DNA from: Adiantum capillus-veneris
Taxonomy: Eukaryota > Streptophyta > Polypodiopsida > Polypodiales > Pteridaceae
Assembly (NCBI GenBank): GCA_014529385.2
Contig: CM043944.1
Coordinates: 89,285,384-89,349,383 of the forward strand
Direction: 5' to 3'
DNA length: 64,000 nt
The notes beneath the pieces are model-generated. The model saw only the letters and a program-made list of their open reading frames with translations, was not told the DNA's origin and searched no databases. This document shows, in pieces, positions 54,771 through 64,000 of the stretch (its first letter is position 1; every line of letters starts with the position of its first letter). Made by a program: the position numbers and the translations under genes.

Positions 54771-56874
54771 TCCCAAGGGATGTCGTCAATAAATACATTT
54801 TGAAATCCCTTGGAGAAAATTGGATAGCTCTAATTCTTTGTGATTGTTTTTATTTTCTTTTGCTAAAGCCTTAGGTTCCTTTTGAGAATCTTTAACAAAC
54901 ATCATGTACACAGAAATAGAGCTCTTTATTGACTTATTGAAAGATTGCATATGTACAATGGGTATGGTGTTACCCATCTCCTTAGCGTCTAGTACATATC
55001 TTTTTCCCTGAACCTAAAGTAGATTCTCCTTTCAGGGAATTTAACGTTGGCAGCCATGCAATCAAACCATGGTGCCCCTAGGATTACATCCTCATGCTTG
55101 AGAGGAGAGATAAAGAAGTCCTCTTTATCCACATAGCTTTGGACATGGAGCCTCAATATCATGATTAAAGGAGTACCTGAAGCTTCTTGCCCCTTGAAAG
55201 CACCATCTGCGGGATAGAACATCTCCCATCTCATAGGCTTGGATACCTAGCTTGGTGGCCAACTCTGTGGATATAAAATTGCGAGTAGAACCAGGGTCAA
55301 AGAGAATAAAAGCATCATATTCTCTTACCTTTCCCCAAGCATGGCATAGAGGAGATCCTTTGTGGTGAGCTTCCCATTCTTGGATTTCGACCCAGGTAGC
55401 TCTAGGAGGCTCATGGCGGGTGTTCTTTTGGGGACAAGCACAGTACACATGCCCTTGCTTGCCGCACTTGCAACAAGGGTTATCCTTGCGATAACGCTCA
55501 AGCTCTTCAGGAGAGAGTTCGTTTTTGCCTTTGTAAACTCCCTTCTCCTTAGATTTGTTGTTATTGTGATTTCTCGTAGGAGACTCTTGGACATTTTCCT
55601 TTGTTGTTATTGGAATTTCCCTTAGGAGACTCTTGGACATTGTCCTTTCCCTTAGGCTCATTGGAACCCTTGTTTTCCGTGGGCTTAAGATTTCTCTTAG
55701 CCCCTGTTTGGAAATTGATTCAAGAATCCACCATAGTATGGTGTATAACTTCAGATATGGTGCGTGGCCTTTGGGAGTTGACATACTCCGCCATTTCTTC
55801 AGTTAAGCCCGCACTAAATTGTTGTTTTTGCTCTCCAAAATCCATCTTTGTGAAAACAGTGGCTTTGAGATGTAAGTCCCAAAACTTGTCTACATATTTA
55901 TGAATGGATTTGTAGGGAGAGACCTTCAAGCTTTGCCATTCGGTGAGTACTTTTGTCTTTGGCATCGGTGGCCAAAAACTGCTTCATAATGGAAGCTCTT
56001 AAATCTTTCCATGTTCATGGGGCTTCACCGTTGGCCGTAGGCTAGACCACCATTGCCTGCTGGCAGACTTTTGAAAGTGCATAGCTACATGGCGTAGCTT
56101 AGAGGACTTCGTGAAGCCCTCATCTCCAAACGCCGCATCGAATTGTTGGATGAAAGCCAAGACTTTGTCCGTAGCACCAAAGGTACCATCATAGGGAAGG
56201 AAAGAGATGCTCTTTTCTCCCTCTTTGAACCATTTTCTTGGATGACCTTTGCCACTTCCTATGGCCTCTTCTTTTTGATGGTTCAAAAGTTGCACCATCG
56301 CTTTCTTTAGAAGATGAAGAATTTGAGGAAGATGGAGAAGAGGGTGACCTATTTCTCGCCTTTTTCTTCTCTTTTTTAGCATCCCCCTTTGAATTATGGT
56401 GTGGAGAGGTGTGCGATGGTCTTCTCCATTTAGGAGGTGATGGAGAGTGTTTTGCCCGCCGTCTTCGTGGAGCCATCTCCGCCAAGGTGGTAGGAGACTC
56501 GCTTCTTTCTCGTTCCTTCAATGGGGCCTCTTGAGTTCTCCTTTGAGAAGGAGATGCGTCATCAAGAAGCAATTTTTTCAGCCCTTCGTATGGATCCTCT
56601 TCTTCTTCCCAAATTGGAGAGAGGCCTCTTTTGGAAGTCTCGCAAGGCCGCTTCCTAGCTACTCTCTCTTCATGGTGGGGAGCTTGGACAATCCCATGAG
56701 TACGTAGCTGCCGTTGCACTTCACTTTGGAGGGATGGATTGCCCATGGTCTATTGAAGCCTAGAAACAAGGTAGTTAACCAGAATAGGGGCATCATTAGT
56801 AGCCTTCTCATTAGCAAAATCAAAGCTATCAACATTAATTTCACTCTCTTTACTATTGTCAGCCATTCTAACAA
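54771..56874 (-). pseudogene. G3 gag and protease
   Basis: Gag N-terminal part at 56874-56190 (MGNPSLQSEVQRQLRTHGI; Ser/Lys-rich acidic-basic linker), capsid-like part at 56250-55720 (PYDGTFGATDKVLAFIQQFD), zinc knuckle at about 55465 with an intact CCHC set (CKCGKQGHVYCAC), protease ILFDPGSTRNFIS (Asp-x-Gly-Ser intact) and VILGAPWFDCMAANVKFPER. Several frame changes, e.g. near 56000 and 55235. A 25-bp run in the basic linker (around 55560-55640) is duplicated. Confidence 0.88.
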
Positions 56875-57253
56875 CTTTTAGGTGTACTTTGGCACTTCAA
56901 GCCCTAGTTGCTACTCCTCTTTACCCCTTTAGAAAAGCACTCAAGCTACTGTACCCGTGGCTCGAATACCATTAATTGCAAGGAATAGAAGAGAGGGTCT
57001 TTCACACCAAAACAACACCGGCTCCTGTCAAGCTTCTAATAGCTCAATAGTGGTTAAGCCGTAGGCAAGCCCCGTAGGACTCCACTATTAAGACTATAGC
57101 TCTCAACGGTGATGCCCCGTTATCTGCACGAAGTCAGGCGCACTGCAAGGTTGAAAAATCCCTATTCTACTTACTCAATTGCAATTAATAATAACAACCA
57201 TTTATAGCTAGCTTGAGAGCCTCCCTTCTTGAGCAAGAAAATAGAAACCTTGT

Positions 57254-57265
57254 GCTCTGATACCA
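57254..57265 (-). other. G3 primer-binding site for initiator tRNA-Met
   Basis: TGGTATCAGAGC on minus, one base after the LTR end TGTTACA. Confidence 0.9.
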
Positions 57266-57266
57266 A

Positions 57267-58973
57267 TGTAACATTTAATGGCCTAGTAACTTGTGTGTAG
57301 TGGAAAAAATCATGAACATAGTGATCATTTTATTAGAATAGATTCCTAATGAGCATAACAAGAGTGCTTGGCTAGAGAGCGAGCAACAAAAATCATAACA
57401 CCTAGTTAGATAGCATGAACAATACTTCAAAAGAGAAAGAAAGTAAGCTATTTACAACAGTTGAGGACCGGATTTACATGGAGCCGGTCCCCCCTTCAAA
57501 AGGCTTTGTATTATAGTTTTCTCCCATCATGAGAGACATTTTACAATACAATCCTTTGTGTTCCTTCAATACTAGCTAGTGCAATGAAGATGGAAGCTTC
57601 AAGCACTAAGCAAAACGCTTATAAAACACAACATCAATCCCCTTATAGTCTCAGATCCAAGACCTCACACACCTTCGAAGATGGTGAGAGCTAGCGGGGT
57701 ATGAAAGTAGATTGAGAGGAAGAAGGAGTAGTCTTACGAGAAAGATGTACATCTCCTCACATAATCACTCATATTAGCATAGCATAGCTTAGTAATTAGC
57801 ATGGTCACGAGGAGATGATCATGCATTGAAGCTTGGCTCTTGGTTGGATTTGCATCACAAATCCAAGAGTTGTTGGTGTAGGCCTCCCTTCTAACAAGAT
57901 TGGAGTAGATGATAAGCTTTCCATTAAAGCTTGACAAGGAGAGAGAGAGTCTTCTTGCTTCACACATGAGCTTGTGTGAGTGTGTAAGTGATAATGCCTT
58001 TTCAAATCAGCCCCCTCTCTCATCTAGGTTGACCCCTCCTGCTAATTCCTCCTGTTGGCTTCCCATTGGACCTTTCCAAGCTTAGCCCGATAGGAATTAA
58101 GAGGCATAAGTGATAGCCTTGTGACATGTGTCCCCGTTTCCCCTTTGTGAGAGCTTTAGGTAATTAAATAATGCAACTAAACTCTCATTGGATCCCTTTG
58201 TCTTCTCGCCAATAGAAAGCACGCAAGCCATTGGGCTGTTGAATGCTCATTGGACCCCTTGGGAGATTGTCCAATAGTCTTATAGAGAGCTTATTTCTTA
58301 TTGGTTCTTTTATCAAGTGTTTTTAAATGAATTAAACTAAAATTACTGTAGCCTAATTCTCATTGGTCCACCTCTATGGCCATCCAATAGGATTTGAGTG
58401 CACCTTGGGGGAAAGCGGACTAGGAAGCTAACATGTGTCCCTTATTCCCTTTATGTAAGTCCCTTATTCCCTTTATGTAAAGGGAATAAGGGACTTACAT
58501 AAAGGGAATAAGGGACACATACTAGGAAGCTGACATGTGTCCCTTATTCCTTTTATGTAAGTCCCTTATTCCCTTTATGTAAAGGGGCTTGCATGAGCGT
58601 GTGTGTGTTTCTCTCTCATCCCCTACTAAAAGGGCTCGCCCCCATCAATCTAGGACCACTTGAAGACTTTTTGTAAAGCATCCAATTCCACTAAGCTTGA
58701 CCATTTGGACTTACCTTTGAATTTTGGAACCTTAGCATTTTGGAAGTCTTAATGGGCTGAACCCTAAGGTCTTTGGAGCCCATTGTTGCACATTGCTCAT
58801 TTACAGATGGCCCCCCCTTTGGATCCCTATTTTCCCTCCTTTGGATCCCTACTACGGCCGTCTACCAGCTTAACCAATATTCTAGCTTTTTCTCCCTAGC
58901 ACTTCCCCATATTAAATGATCAGTTTAACATGAGAAAATCATTTAGGAGAATTAGATATTAGTTATTATGACA
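57267..58973 (-). repeat. G3 5' LTR
   Basis: Plus-strand ends TGTAACATTTAAT and AGTTATTATGACA, 1707 bp. It is longer than the G1 LTRs mostly because of a palindromic expansion at 58440-58585. Confidence 0.9.
58440..58585. repeat. direct and inverted CCCTTATTCCCTTTATGTAA units in the G3 LTR
   Basis: The unit occurs in direct orientation at about 58440-58480, inverted at 58480-58515, then direct again at 58540-58585. The G1 LTRs have a single related stretch here. Confidence 0.9.
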
Positions 58974-60880
58974 AGTGATATAGTACAACCCGACTCACTA
59001 GCATCTATATCCATGCTCTTTACCCTGTAGGTGAAGTAGACTCTCCTTTCAGGGAACTTCATGTTGGGAGCCATGCGGTTGAACCATGGTGCCCCTAGGA
59101 TAGCATCCTCATGTTGGAGAGGAGAGATGAAAAAGTCTTTTTTGTGTCGACGTAGCTTTGGACATGAAGCCTCAACTTCCCAATCAAGGGAGTAACGGAG
59201 ACTTGTTGTCCCTTGAAAGCGGTGTTGACAGTTAGAGTATCTTTCATCTCGAAAGCTTGAATGCCCAACTGGGTGGCCAAGTCCATTGATATGAAATTGT
59301 GAGTAGAGCTAGGGTCAAAAATGATGAAGGCATCATGATCCCTTACCTTTCTCCAAGAATAGGAGAGAGGTGATCCTTCGCAATGAGCATCCTCTATTGG
59401 AGCTTCGATGGTGGAAGCTCTAGGAGTCTCATTGTGGGCATTTCTCTTGGGGCAAGAACAAAAACCACGTCCTTGCTGTCCCCACTTATAGAATTTGTGG
59501 TCCTTGCAAAAAGCCTCAAGTTCTTTGGGAGAGAGTTTATTTTTACCTTTGTAAACTCCCTTCTCCTTGGACCAATTGTTGTTGTTGTTGTTGTTGGAAT
59601 TGCCTTGTGAAAAATTATGGGCATTGGTTTTTCCCCTTTGCATCATTTTTGTCTTTGCTATCCATGGGCTTGACATTCCATCCAGCCCCTTGTTGGAAAT
59701 TGATGTGCAAAGCAACCATAGTGTGGTGGATTACTTCGGTGATAGAACTAGGCCGTTGGGAGTTGACGTACTCGGTCATCTCTTCTGATAATTCGCACAG
59801 AATTGTTGCTTTTGCTCGGTGAAGTCTATCTTTTGCAAGATAGTAGCCTTGAGATGTAAATCCCAAAATTTGTCTCCATATTTGTGGATAGACTCAGGAG
59901 AGAGAAGCTTTAAATCTGCCATTCGGTAAGCACTTTGCATCGCTTGCAAGGAATTGCTTCATGATGGAAACTCGTAGAGCTTTCCATGTCTTTAGGGCTT
60001 TGCCGTTGGCTATCCTACCATTGACGAGCTGATTTTTGGAAGTGCATAGCTACATGGTGTAGCTTAGAGAACTCCGTGAATCCCTCGTCTCCAAAGGCCG
60101 GATCAAGTTGTTGGATGAAGGCCAATACTTTGTTGGTAGAACCAAAGCACCAAAGGTGCCATCATAGGTGATAAAAGAGATACTCTTTCCTCCCTCTTTG
60201 AAATTCTTGAGCTTTTGTGACCTTCGCCATGCAGGGTAATATTTGTGATGTCCTCCCCTCTTGTATTCTCTAGGAGAATAGCCATAGCTTTCATCAAAAG
60301 AGGAGGAAGGTGGAGAAGAAGAAGGAGAAGAGGGTGACCTCTTTCTTGCCATTTTCTTCCTTTGTTTCCTCTCTTCCCTTTTGGAGTGACGAGGAGAAGG
60401 ACTATGGGTTGCACGTTTCCTCTTGGGAGGAGTTGGCAATCGTCTAGATCTCCATCTTTGTGGAGCCACATATTCAAAGGAACTTAGAGATTCATTACTT
60501 TCTCATTATTCCGGAGTGACGAGGATAAGGACTATGGGTTGAACGTTTCCTCTTGGGAGGAGTTGGTGACCGTCTAGATCACCATCTTTGTGGAGCCACA
60601 TATTTAGAGGAACTTAGAGATTCATTACTTTCTCGTTCTTTGGATTCCTCCTATCGTATGGGAGAGAGTCTTGTTTTGGGGGTCTCATCAAGAGGCCTCC
60701 TAAGCTCTCTCTCCTCTTAGAGAGGAAGGGAAATCCCATAAGTATGAAGTTGCTGAGTAACTTTGGCTTGCAAAGCAAGATTGCCCATAGCTTGTTGCAA
60801 CCTAGTAACAAGATAATTGGCAAACATGGGGGCATCATCATTAGCACATTCATGTGCAATTGTGCTTTGGTACCCTCAAA
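58974..60880 (-). pseudogene. G4 gag and protease
   Basis: Minus strand. Gag N-terminal part at 60880-60615 (two near-identical copies of a segment around CGTTTCCTCTTGGGAGGAG, 60413 and 60545), a basic linker, capsid-like part at 60180-59620 (TYDGTFG), a degenerate zinc knuckle at about 59480 (FYKWGQQGRGFCSC: two of four ligands lost) and protease IIFDPSSTHNFIS, where the catalytic Gly is Ser. It stops at the G3 LTR; G4 pol is not found in the window. Related to G2. Confidence 0.85.
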
Positions 60881-61189
60881 AACTTTAGTTGCTACTCTTC
60901 TTTACCTTCTTTGAAAATCAGTCCTCAAGTAGCCACACCCGTGGTTTAGACATTGTTGATTGCAAAAGACTAGTGGAGAAGGTCTAACATTTGTCGGTTT
61001 ATTATGGCTCCTATTGAGCTTGCTCGTAGCTCAATAATGGTAAAGCCAAAGGCAAAGCCCGAGAGGCTCTATTATTAAGACTATAGTTTCCAACGGTGTA
61101 CCTTGAACTAAGTCCTTCTCAACCAAGATAATAGATCCTTGTCCCACTTACCCTATTGCAATAAACATGGACAACCTTTCATGGAAAAC
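60881..61189 (-). other. G4 leader, left part
   Basis: Untranslated leader, homologous to the G2 leader at 20144-20584. No gene. Confidence 0.6.
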
Positions 61190-61193
61190 TTAA

Positions 61194-62514
61194 CACTAGG
61201 TTGGTAACCTAACAGGACATAAAAGTGTCCTTTTAGGGTTTTGAAAAAACCCTCCAAAACCATAGTAGATCCACTCATTTTGTAAAATCCTTTCATGAGG
61301 TTATAGTTCAAGGCCTACTACACATGGAAAAAATAAGAAACTTGTAAAATTTCTTATTTTTTGGTCACACCAAGCCTCCAAAGTTGATGGACCAGTACAT
61401 TTTCATCAAAACAGTCATTTGTTACGTTTTGTTGCATAAAAATAAGATTAGGGATTTTTGTAGGACTTGAGATAAATTCCCTAGTTAACTTCAATGGTTT
61501 GGTGGTCATAACATATGATTGCTTCTCACTCACTATTTTTTGTTTTTCCAAAAGAAATAGGTACAAAAAAGTTGAATTTTTACCATTCTGCAAACCTATC
61601 ATCAAAGTTTCTATAGCCACGCGCAATACAAATAATATATGCATGTTTCCTTAGTTCCCTATTGTCCTTTAGGTTCATAAGGAGCCATGGAGCATGTCAA
61701 AAGAATAATACATCTCTTACCAAGGGGAATGTTGGGGACAAAGATGAAGTGCTAAATACAGCAAACATGAAAAAACTGCGTTCAACATTATGAGTTGTAG
61801 AATCCCATAGAAACTATTCAATATCTAGCCAAATTTAATCCTTATGACTAGATATGGTTACTACCTACAAAATGCATGTAGTTGTCACAAGAAACTAACA
61901 ATATTGAAAAAGCTATACTTGATATACTAGAATGTTTTGTTTTCTTCTATAATTGAAAAAATCAACCATCGTTGTCTACTATGCAAAATAGGGTATTAGG
62001 TGCCCCAAAACTCAAGGAATATGAGCTTTATGTTACAATATGCGACATAGAAAATCAAAACTACATTTGGATATCATGAAAGCTACCAAAAAAATCATAG
62101 AAGAGCTAAAATTCGCTAAAAAACAAGATTTGATAATTTTTGTAATTTGGACATAACTTACAACTTTAACATTTATTTCTCCCTAGAAGCATCAGGACAT
62201 GTTGAGGACTACTAAAGATAGTTCTCTAGCATTATAGACCTCACAAACATGAATTCTAGAGTGGTATAGTTGCAAAAAGTTGAAAAAAGCCAAAAACAGG
62301 ACCCGTTTTTTCACACAGTTTAGGTTGTGAAATGTTGTGCAAGGACAAGGTTAAAGATGGAATTGATATTGCAAAAAAATGTCGAGTTTTTTTCAGCTCA
62401 TGAGACAACTTTCTAGACATATAGCACCTCAAAATCCATTTTGAAACTCTTGACATAATTCAAGGAAAATGGTCACTTAACAGGACATAAAAGTGTCCCA
62501 TTACCAACCTAGTG
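61194..62514. mobile_element. 1.32-kb non-autonomous TIR element in the G4 leader
   Basis: The ends CACTAGGTTGGTAA and its exact reverse complement TTACCAACCTAGTG lie next to TTAA on both sides (61190-61193 and 62515-62518). The G2 leader (near 20172-20180) has one TTAA at the matching place. The duplicate can be read as TTAA with a CACTAGG TIR, or as TA with an ACACTAGG TIR. A phrase TAACAGGACATAAAAGTGTC lies near both ends in direct orientation. The inside is AT-rich and has no gene; short frames are chance. Confidence 0.8.
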
Positions 62515-62518
62515 TTAA

Positions 62519-62568
62519 GTACCTCTCTTCTTAAGCAAGAAAAGAGAAACCAATAGCTCTGATACCAA
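62519..62568 (-). other. G4 leader, right part, with primer-binding site
   Basis: TGGTATCAGAGC on minus at 62567-62556, one base from the LTR: initiator tRNA-Met type. Confidence 0.88.
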
Positions 62569-63284
62569 TGTAATGGAAATGGCCTATGAACTTTGAGAAT
62601 AACAAAATTAGGAGAATTAAAGAGAGCATTTTTGTGAGACCACTTTGAGAACATAGAGGGTGAACTTAATTGATGGTAGCAACATAATCATAGTACTTAA
62701 TTAACTTGGCATGGACAATACTTTTGCAAGAGAGAGAGAGTTTAGAGAACTTGATAATAATTGAGGACCGGATTTATGTGGAGCCAGTCCCCCCTCCAAT
62801 AGCCATTTGTATTATAGATTCTCCCATCAAGAGGGACTTGGTACAATACAATCTTTGTGTTCCTTGTTGTAACCTAGGTGATGCAATGAAGATGGAAAGC
62901 TTCATGCATCATGGGCATAACATAGGTTTTGTAAAAGCATTAACTATCCCAACCTCAATCCCAAGGCCTCAAACACCTTCAACGGTGGAGAGAGCTAGCG
63001 GGGAATGAGGGTAGGGAAGAGGAAGAAGAAACATTCATAGGAGAAAGAAATAGTTCCTTATTTATCATCACTCTTCTTGATAACATACATAATAGCATAG
63101 TAATGAAGATGGAGAAGATGGCAAGCTTAAGCATTGAAGCATGGCTCTTGGTTGGATTTGCATTCCATAGCCAAGAGTGTGTAAAGAATGAGGATGCAAG
63201 AGAGCTACACAAGACAAGCACAAAGCACATAGAGATGGAAAGGTCTTCTTCTTCTTCACAGAAAAGAGAGTACAAAATGACTAA
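62569..63284 (-). repeat. G4 5' LTR, truncated
   Basis: The plus strand begins TGTAATGGAAATGGCC, the reverse complement of the G2 LTR end. It matches the G2 3' LTR in inverted orientation over about 700 bp and is cut off by the copia element. Confidence 0.85.
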
Positions 63285-63493
63285 ATGCTAAAGCTGAAAA
63301 GTAGCACATATGTACATGCGGTCACTAAGTGTGAAATCGCTAGAAGCGTACTAGGCTGGCACTATAAGTGTAGTCCAGCTGTAGAATCACTGGCAGAGAT
63401 CCTCCGTGTCGGTCACCTAACGCGCCAGTGAGTAAATGCCATAAGCGGCCAAGACCCGTAGTGGATGCCAGCTCAAGGTGTAGAGCTCGACAT
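63285..63493 (-). repeat. 3' LTR of a Ty1/copia element
   Basis: On minus it starts TGTTGAGATGTCGAGC at 63493, just after the purine tract GAGGGGGAG. The left edge is uncertain (63283-63310); the length is about 200 bp. Confidence 0.65.
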
Positions 63494-64000
63494 CTCAACA
63501 CTCCCCCTCGAGCTCTGCATGTCACAGAGTCCAAGCATAGTCCGGAAACGTCGAAGCTTCTCAGCTCCGAGGGCCTTGGTAAAGATATCCGCTATCTGCT
63601 CCTCTGTGCTGACGTAGACCAAGTCGATGTCGCCCGCCAACACTCGCTCTCGAACGTATTGGTAATGGACCTCTATGTGTTTGGTCCTGGCATGGAACAC
63701 TGGGTTCCTAGCCAACTGCATACTACTGAGGTTGTCACAATGGATAAAAATCTGCTGGTCCACCTGCACTCCCAAGTCCTCAAGTAATGTGCGTAGCCAA
63801 GCTACCTCGCACGCCGCAACTGCTGCACCTCTGTACTCGGCCTCTGTGCTCGATAAAGCAACCGTAGGCTGCTTTTTGCTGCTCCAAGTAACAGCAGCAC
63901 TCCCAAAAGAGAACATGAAGCCACTCGTAGATCTCCTATCAACAATGCTACCTGCCCAATCTGCATCTGTATACCCATACAATGCTAATGGTGCATCTGC
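63473..64000 (-). CDS. Ty1/copia RNase H, C-terminal end of pol (runs off the window)
   Basis: An uninterrupted frame of about 170 codons, continuing beyond 64000. It reads YGYTDADWAGSIVDRRSTSG (first Asp of RNase H), SSKKQPTVALSSTEAEY (Glu), FIHCDNLSSMQLARNP (Asp) and TKHIEVHYQYVRERV (His-Ile-Glu end), with QIADIFTKAL closing the protein, the usual order in copia pol. RNase H would remove the RNA strand during cDNA synthesis. No lesion is visible in this part, so this is the youngest-looking retroelement here. The stop lies inside the 3' LTR start. Confidence 0.95.
   Translation of the reverse strand, partial: ADAPLALYGYTDADWAGSIVDRRSTSGFMFSFGSAAVTWSSKKQPTVALSSTEAEYRGAAVAACEVAWLRTLLEDLGVQVDQQIFIHCDNLSSMQLARNPVFHARTKHIEVHYQYVRERVLAGDIDLVYVSTEEQIADIFTKALGAEKLRRFRTMLGLCDMQSSRGSVEMSSSTP

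Larger units (their letters stand above)
43580..58973 (-). mobile_element. G3: Ty3/gypsy chromovirus-like element, host of the histone-bearing insertion
   Basis: Minus strand. 5' LTR 57267-58973, primer site 57254-57265, gag and protease 56874-54770, RT N-terminal part 54730-54245, then the inserted element 46328-54241, then the RT remainder, RNase H, integrase and chromodomain 46324-44110, purine tract at 43743-43754 and a 163-bp 3' LTR stub. Closest relative in the window is G1. It inserted into G4, since G4 gag-protease sequence abuts the 5' LTR at 58974. Confidence 0.92.

Noticed and set aside
61354-61644. 96-codon minus-strand frame inside the TIR element
   Set aside because: No motif, AT-rich, no start context; likely chance.
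1-64000. CRISPR arrays, bacterial operons, Shine-Dalgarno sites
   Set aside because: No spaced direct repeats of that kind; all genes are eukaryotic in style (introns, TATA boxes, LTRs).

Overview
This window looks like nuclear DNA of a land plant with a large, repeat-rich genome. The evidence is several nested Ty3/gypsy and Ty1/copia LTR retrotransposons with plant-type primer sites (initiator tRNA-Met, and TGGCGCC type), a decayed L1-type LINE, long CT/GA and GT microsatellites, TIR elements and MITEs, one intact gene for a plant-type membrane protein of unknown function (minus strand, 36116-37810), and an insert carrying a streptophyte-like mitochondrial small-subunit rRNA piece. I cannot fix the group (fern, lycophyte or gymnosperm are all possible). 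There is no prokaryotic operon and no CRISPR array.

Layout. 1-5783: remains of gypsy-type elements (gag-like region on minus, RNase H-integrase on plus, an LTR with TATA and primer site, a dead protease). 5784-19518: G1, a minus-oriented chromovirus-like gypsy element with both LTRs, which splits that protease; G1 is itself split by a 5.05-kb TIR insertion (10237-15285) that holds 910-bp repeats, a family of palindromes and a hAT-like MITE. 20084-27103: G2, a plus-oriented relative with a nearly lost 5' LTR. 27190-29141: a mitochondrion/plasmid-like composite (Rep-like ORF, protein-primed DNA polymerase fragment, tRNA remnant, 5' half of SSU rRNA). 30590-34215: decayed LINE. 36116-37810: host gene. 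37880-43579: gene-poor, microsatellite-rich, with a MITE. 43580-58973: G3, a minus-oriented relative of G1. 58974-63290: G4, a relative of G2, split by a 1.3-kb TIR element. 63285-64000: 3' end of a Ty1/copia element, minus strand.

The most interesting object sits inside G3. A 7914-bp segment (46328-54241) interrupts the reverse transcriptase reading frame cleanly. It has near-identical 20-bp terminal inverted repeats starting CATTAGGA and is flanked by an ATC duplication. It carries four multi-hundred-codon genes that match no family I know, arranged as two plus-strand genes facing two minus-strand genes around a pair of long hairpins in inverted orientation. One of the four is an uninterrupted 298-codon gene for a divergent histone H3: a canonical-length histone fold behind a roughly 200-residue tail that still begins ARTKQTA. 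The three companion genes have short introns (75-93 nt) and each carries stops or a frameshift. I read this as a previously undescribed cargo-bearing DNA transposon, or an integrated virus-like element, encoding its own H3 variant.

Nesting gives a relative chronology: old gypsy element > G1 > 5-kb TIR element > MITE on the left; G4 > G3 > histone-bearing element on the right.
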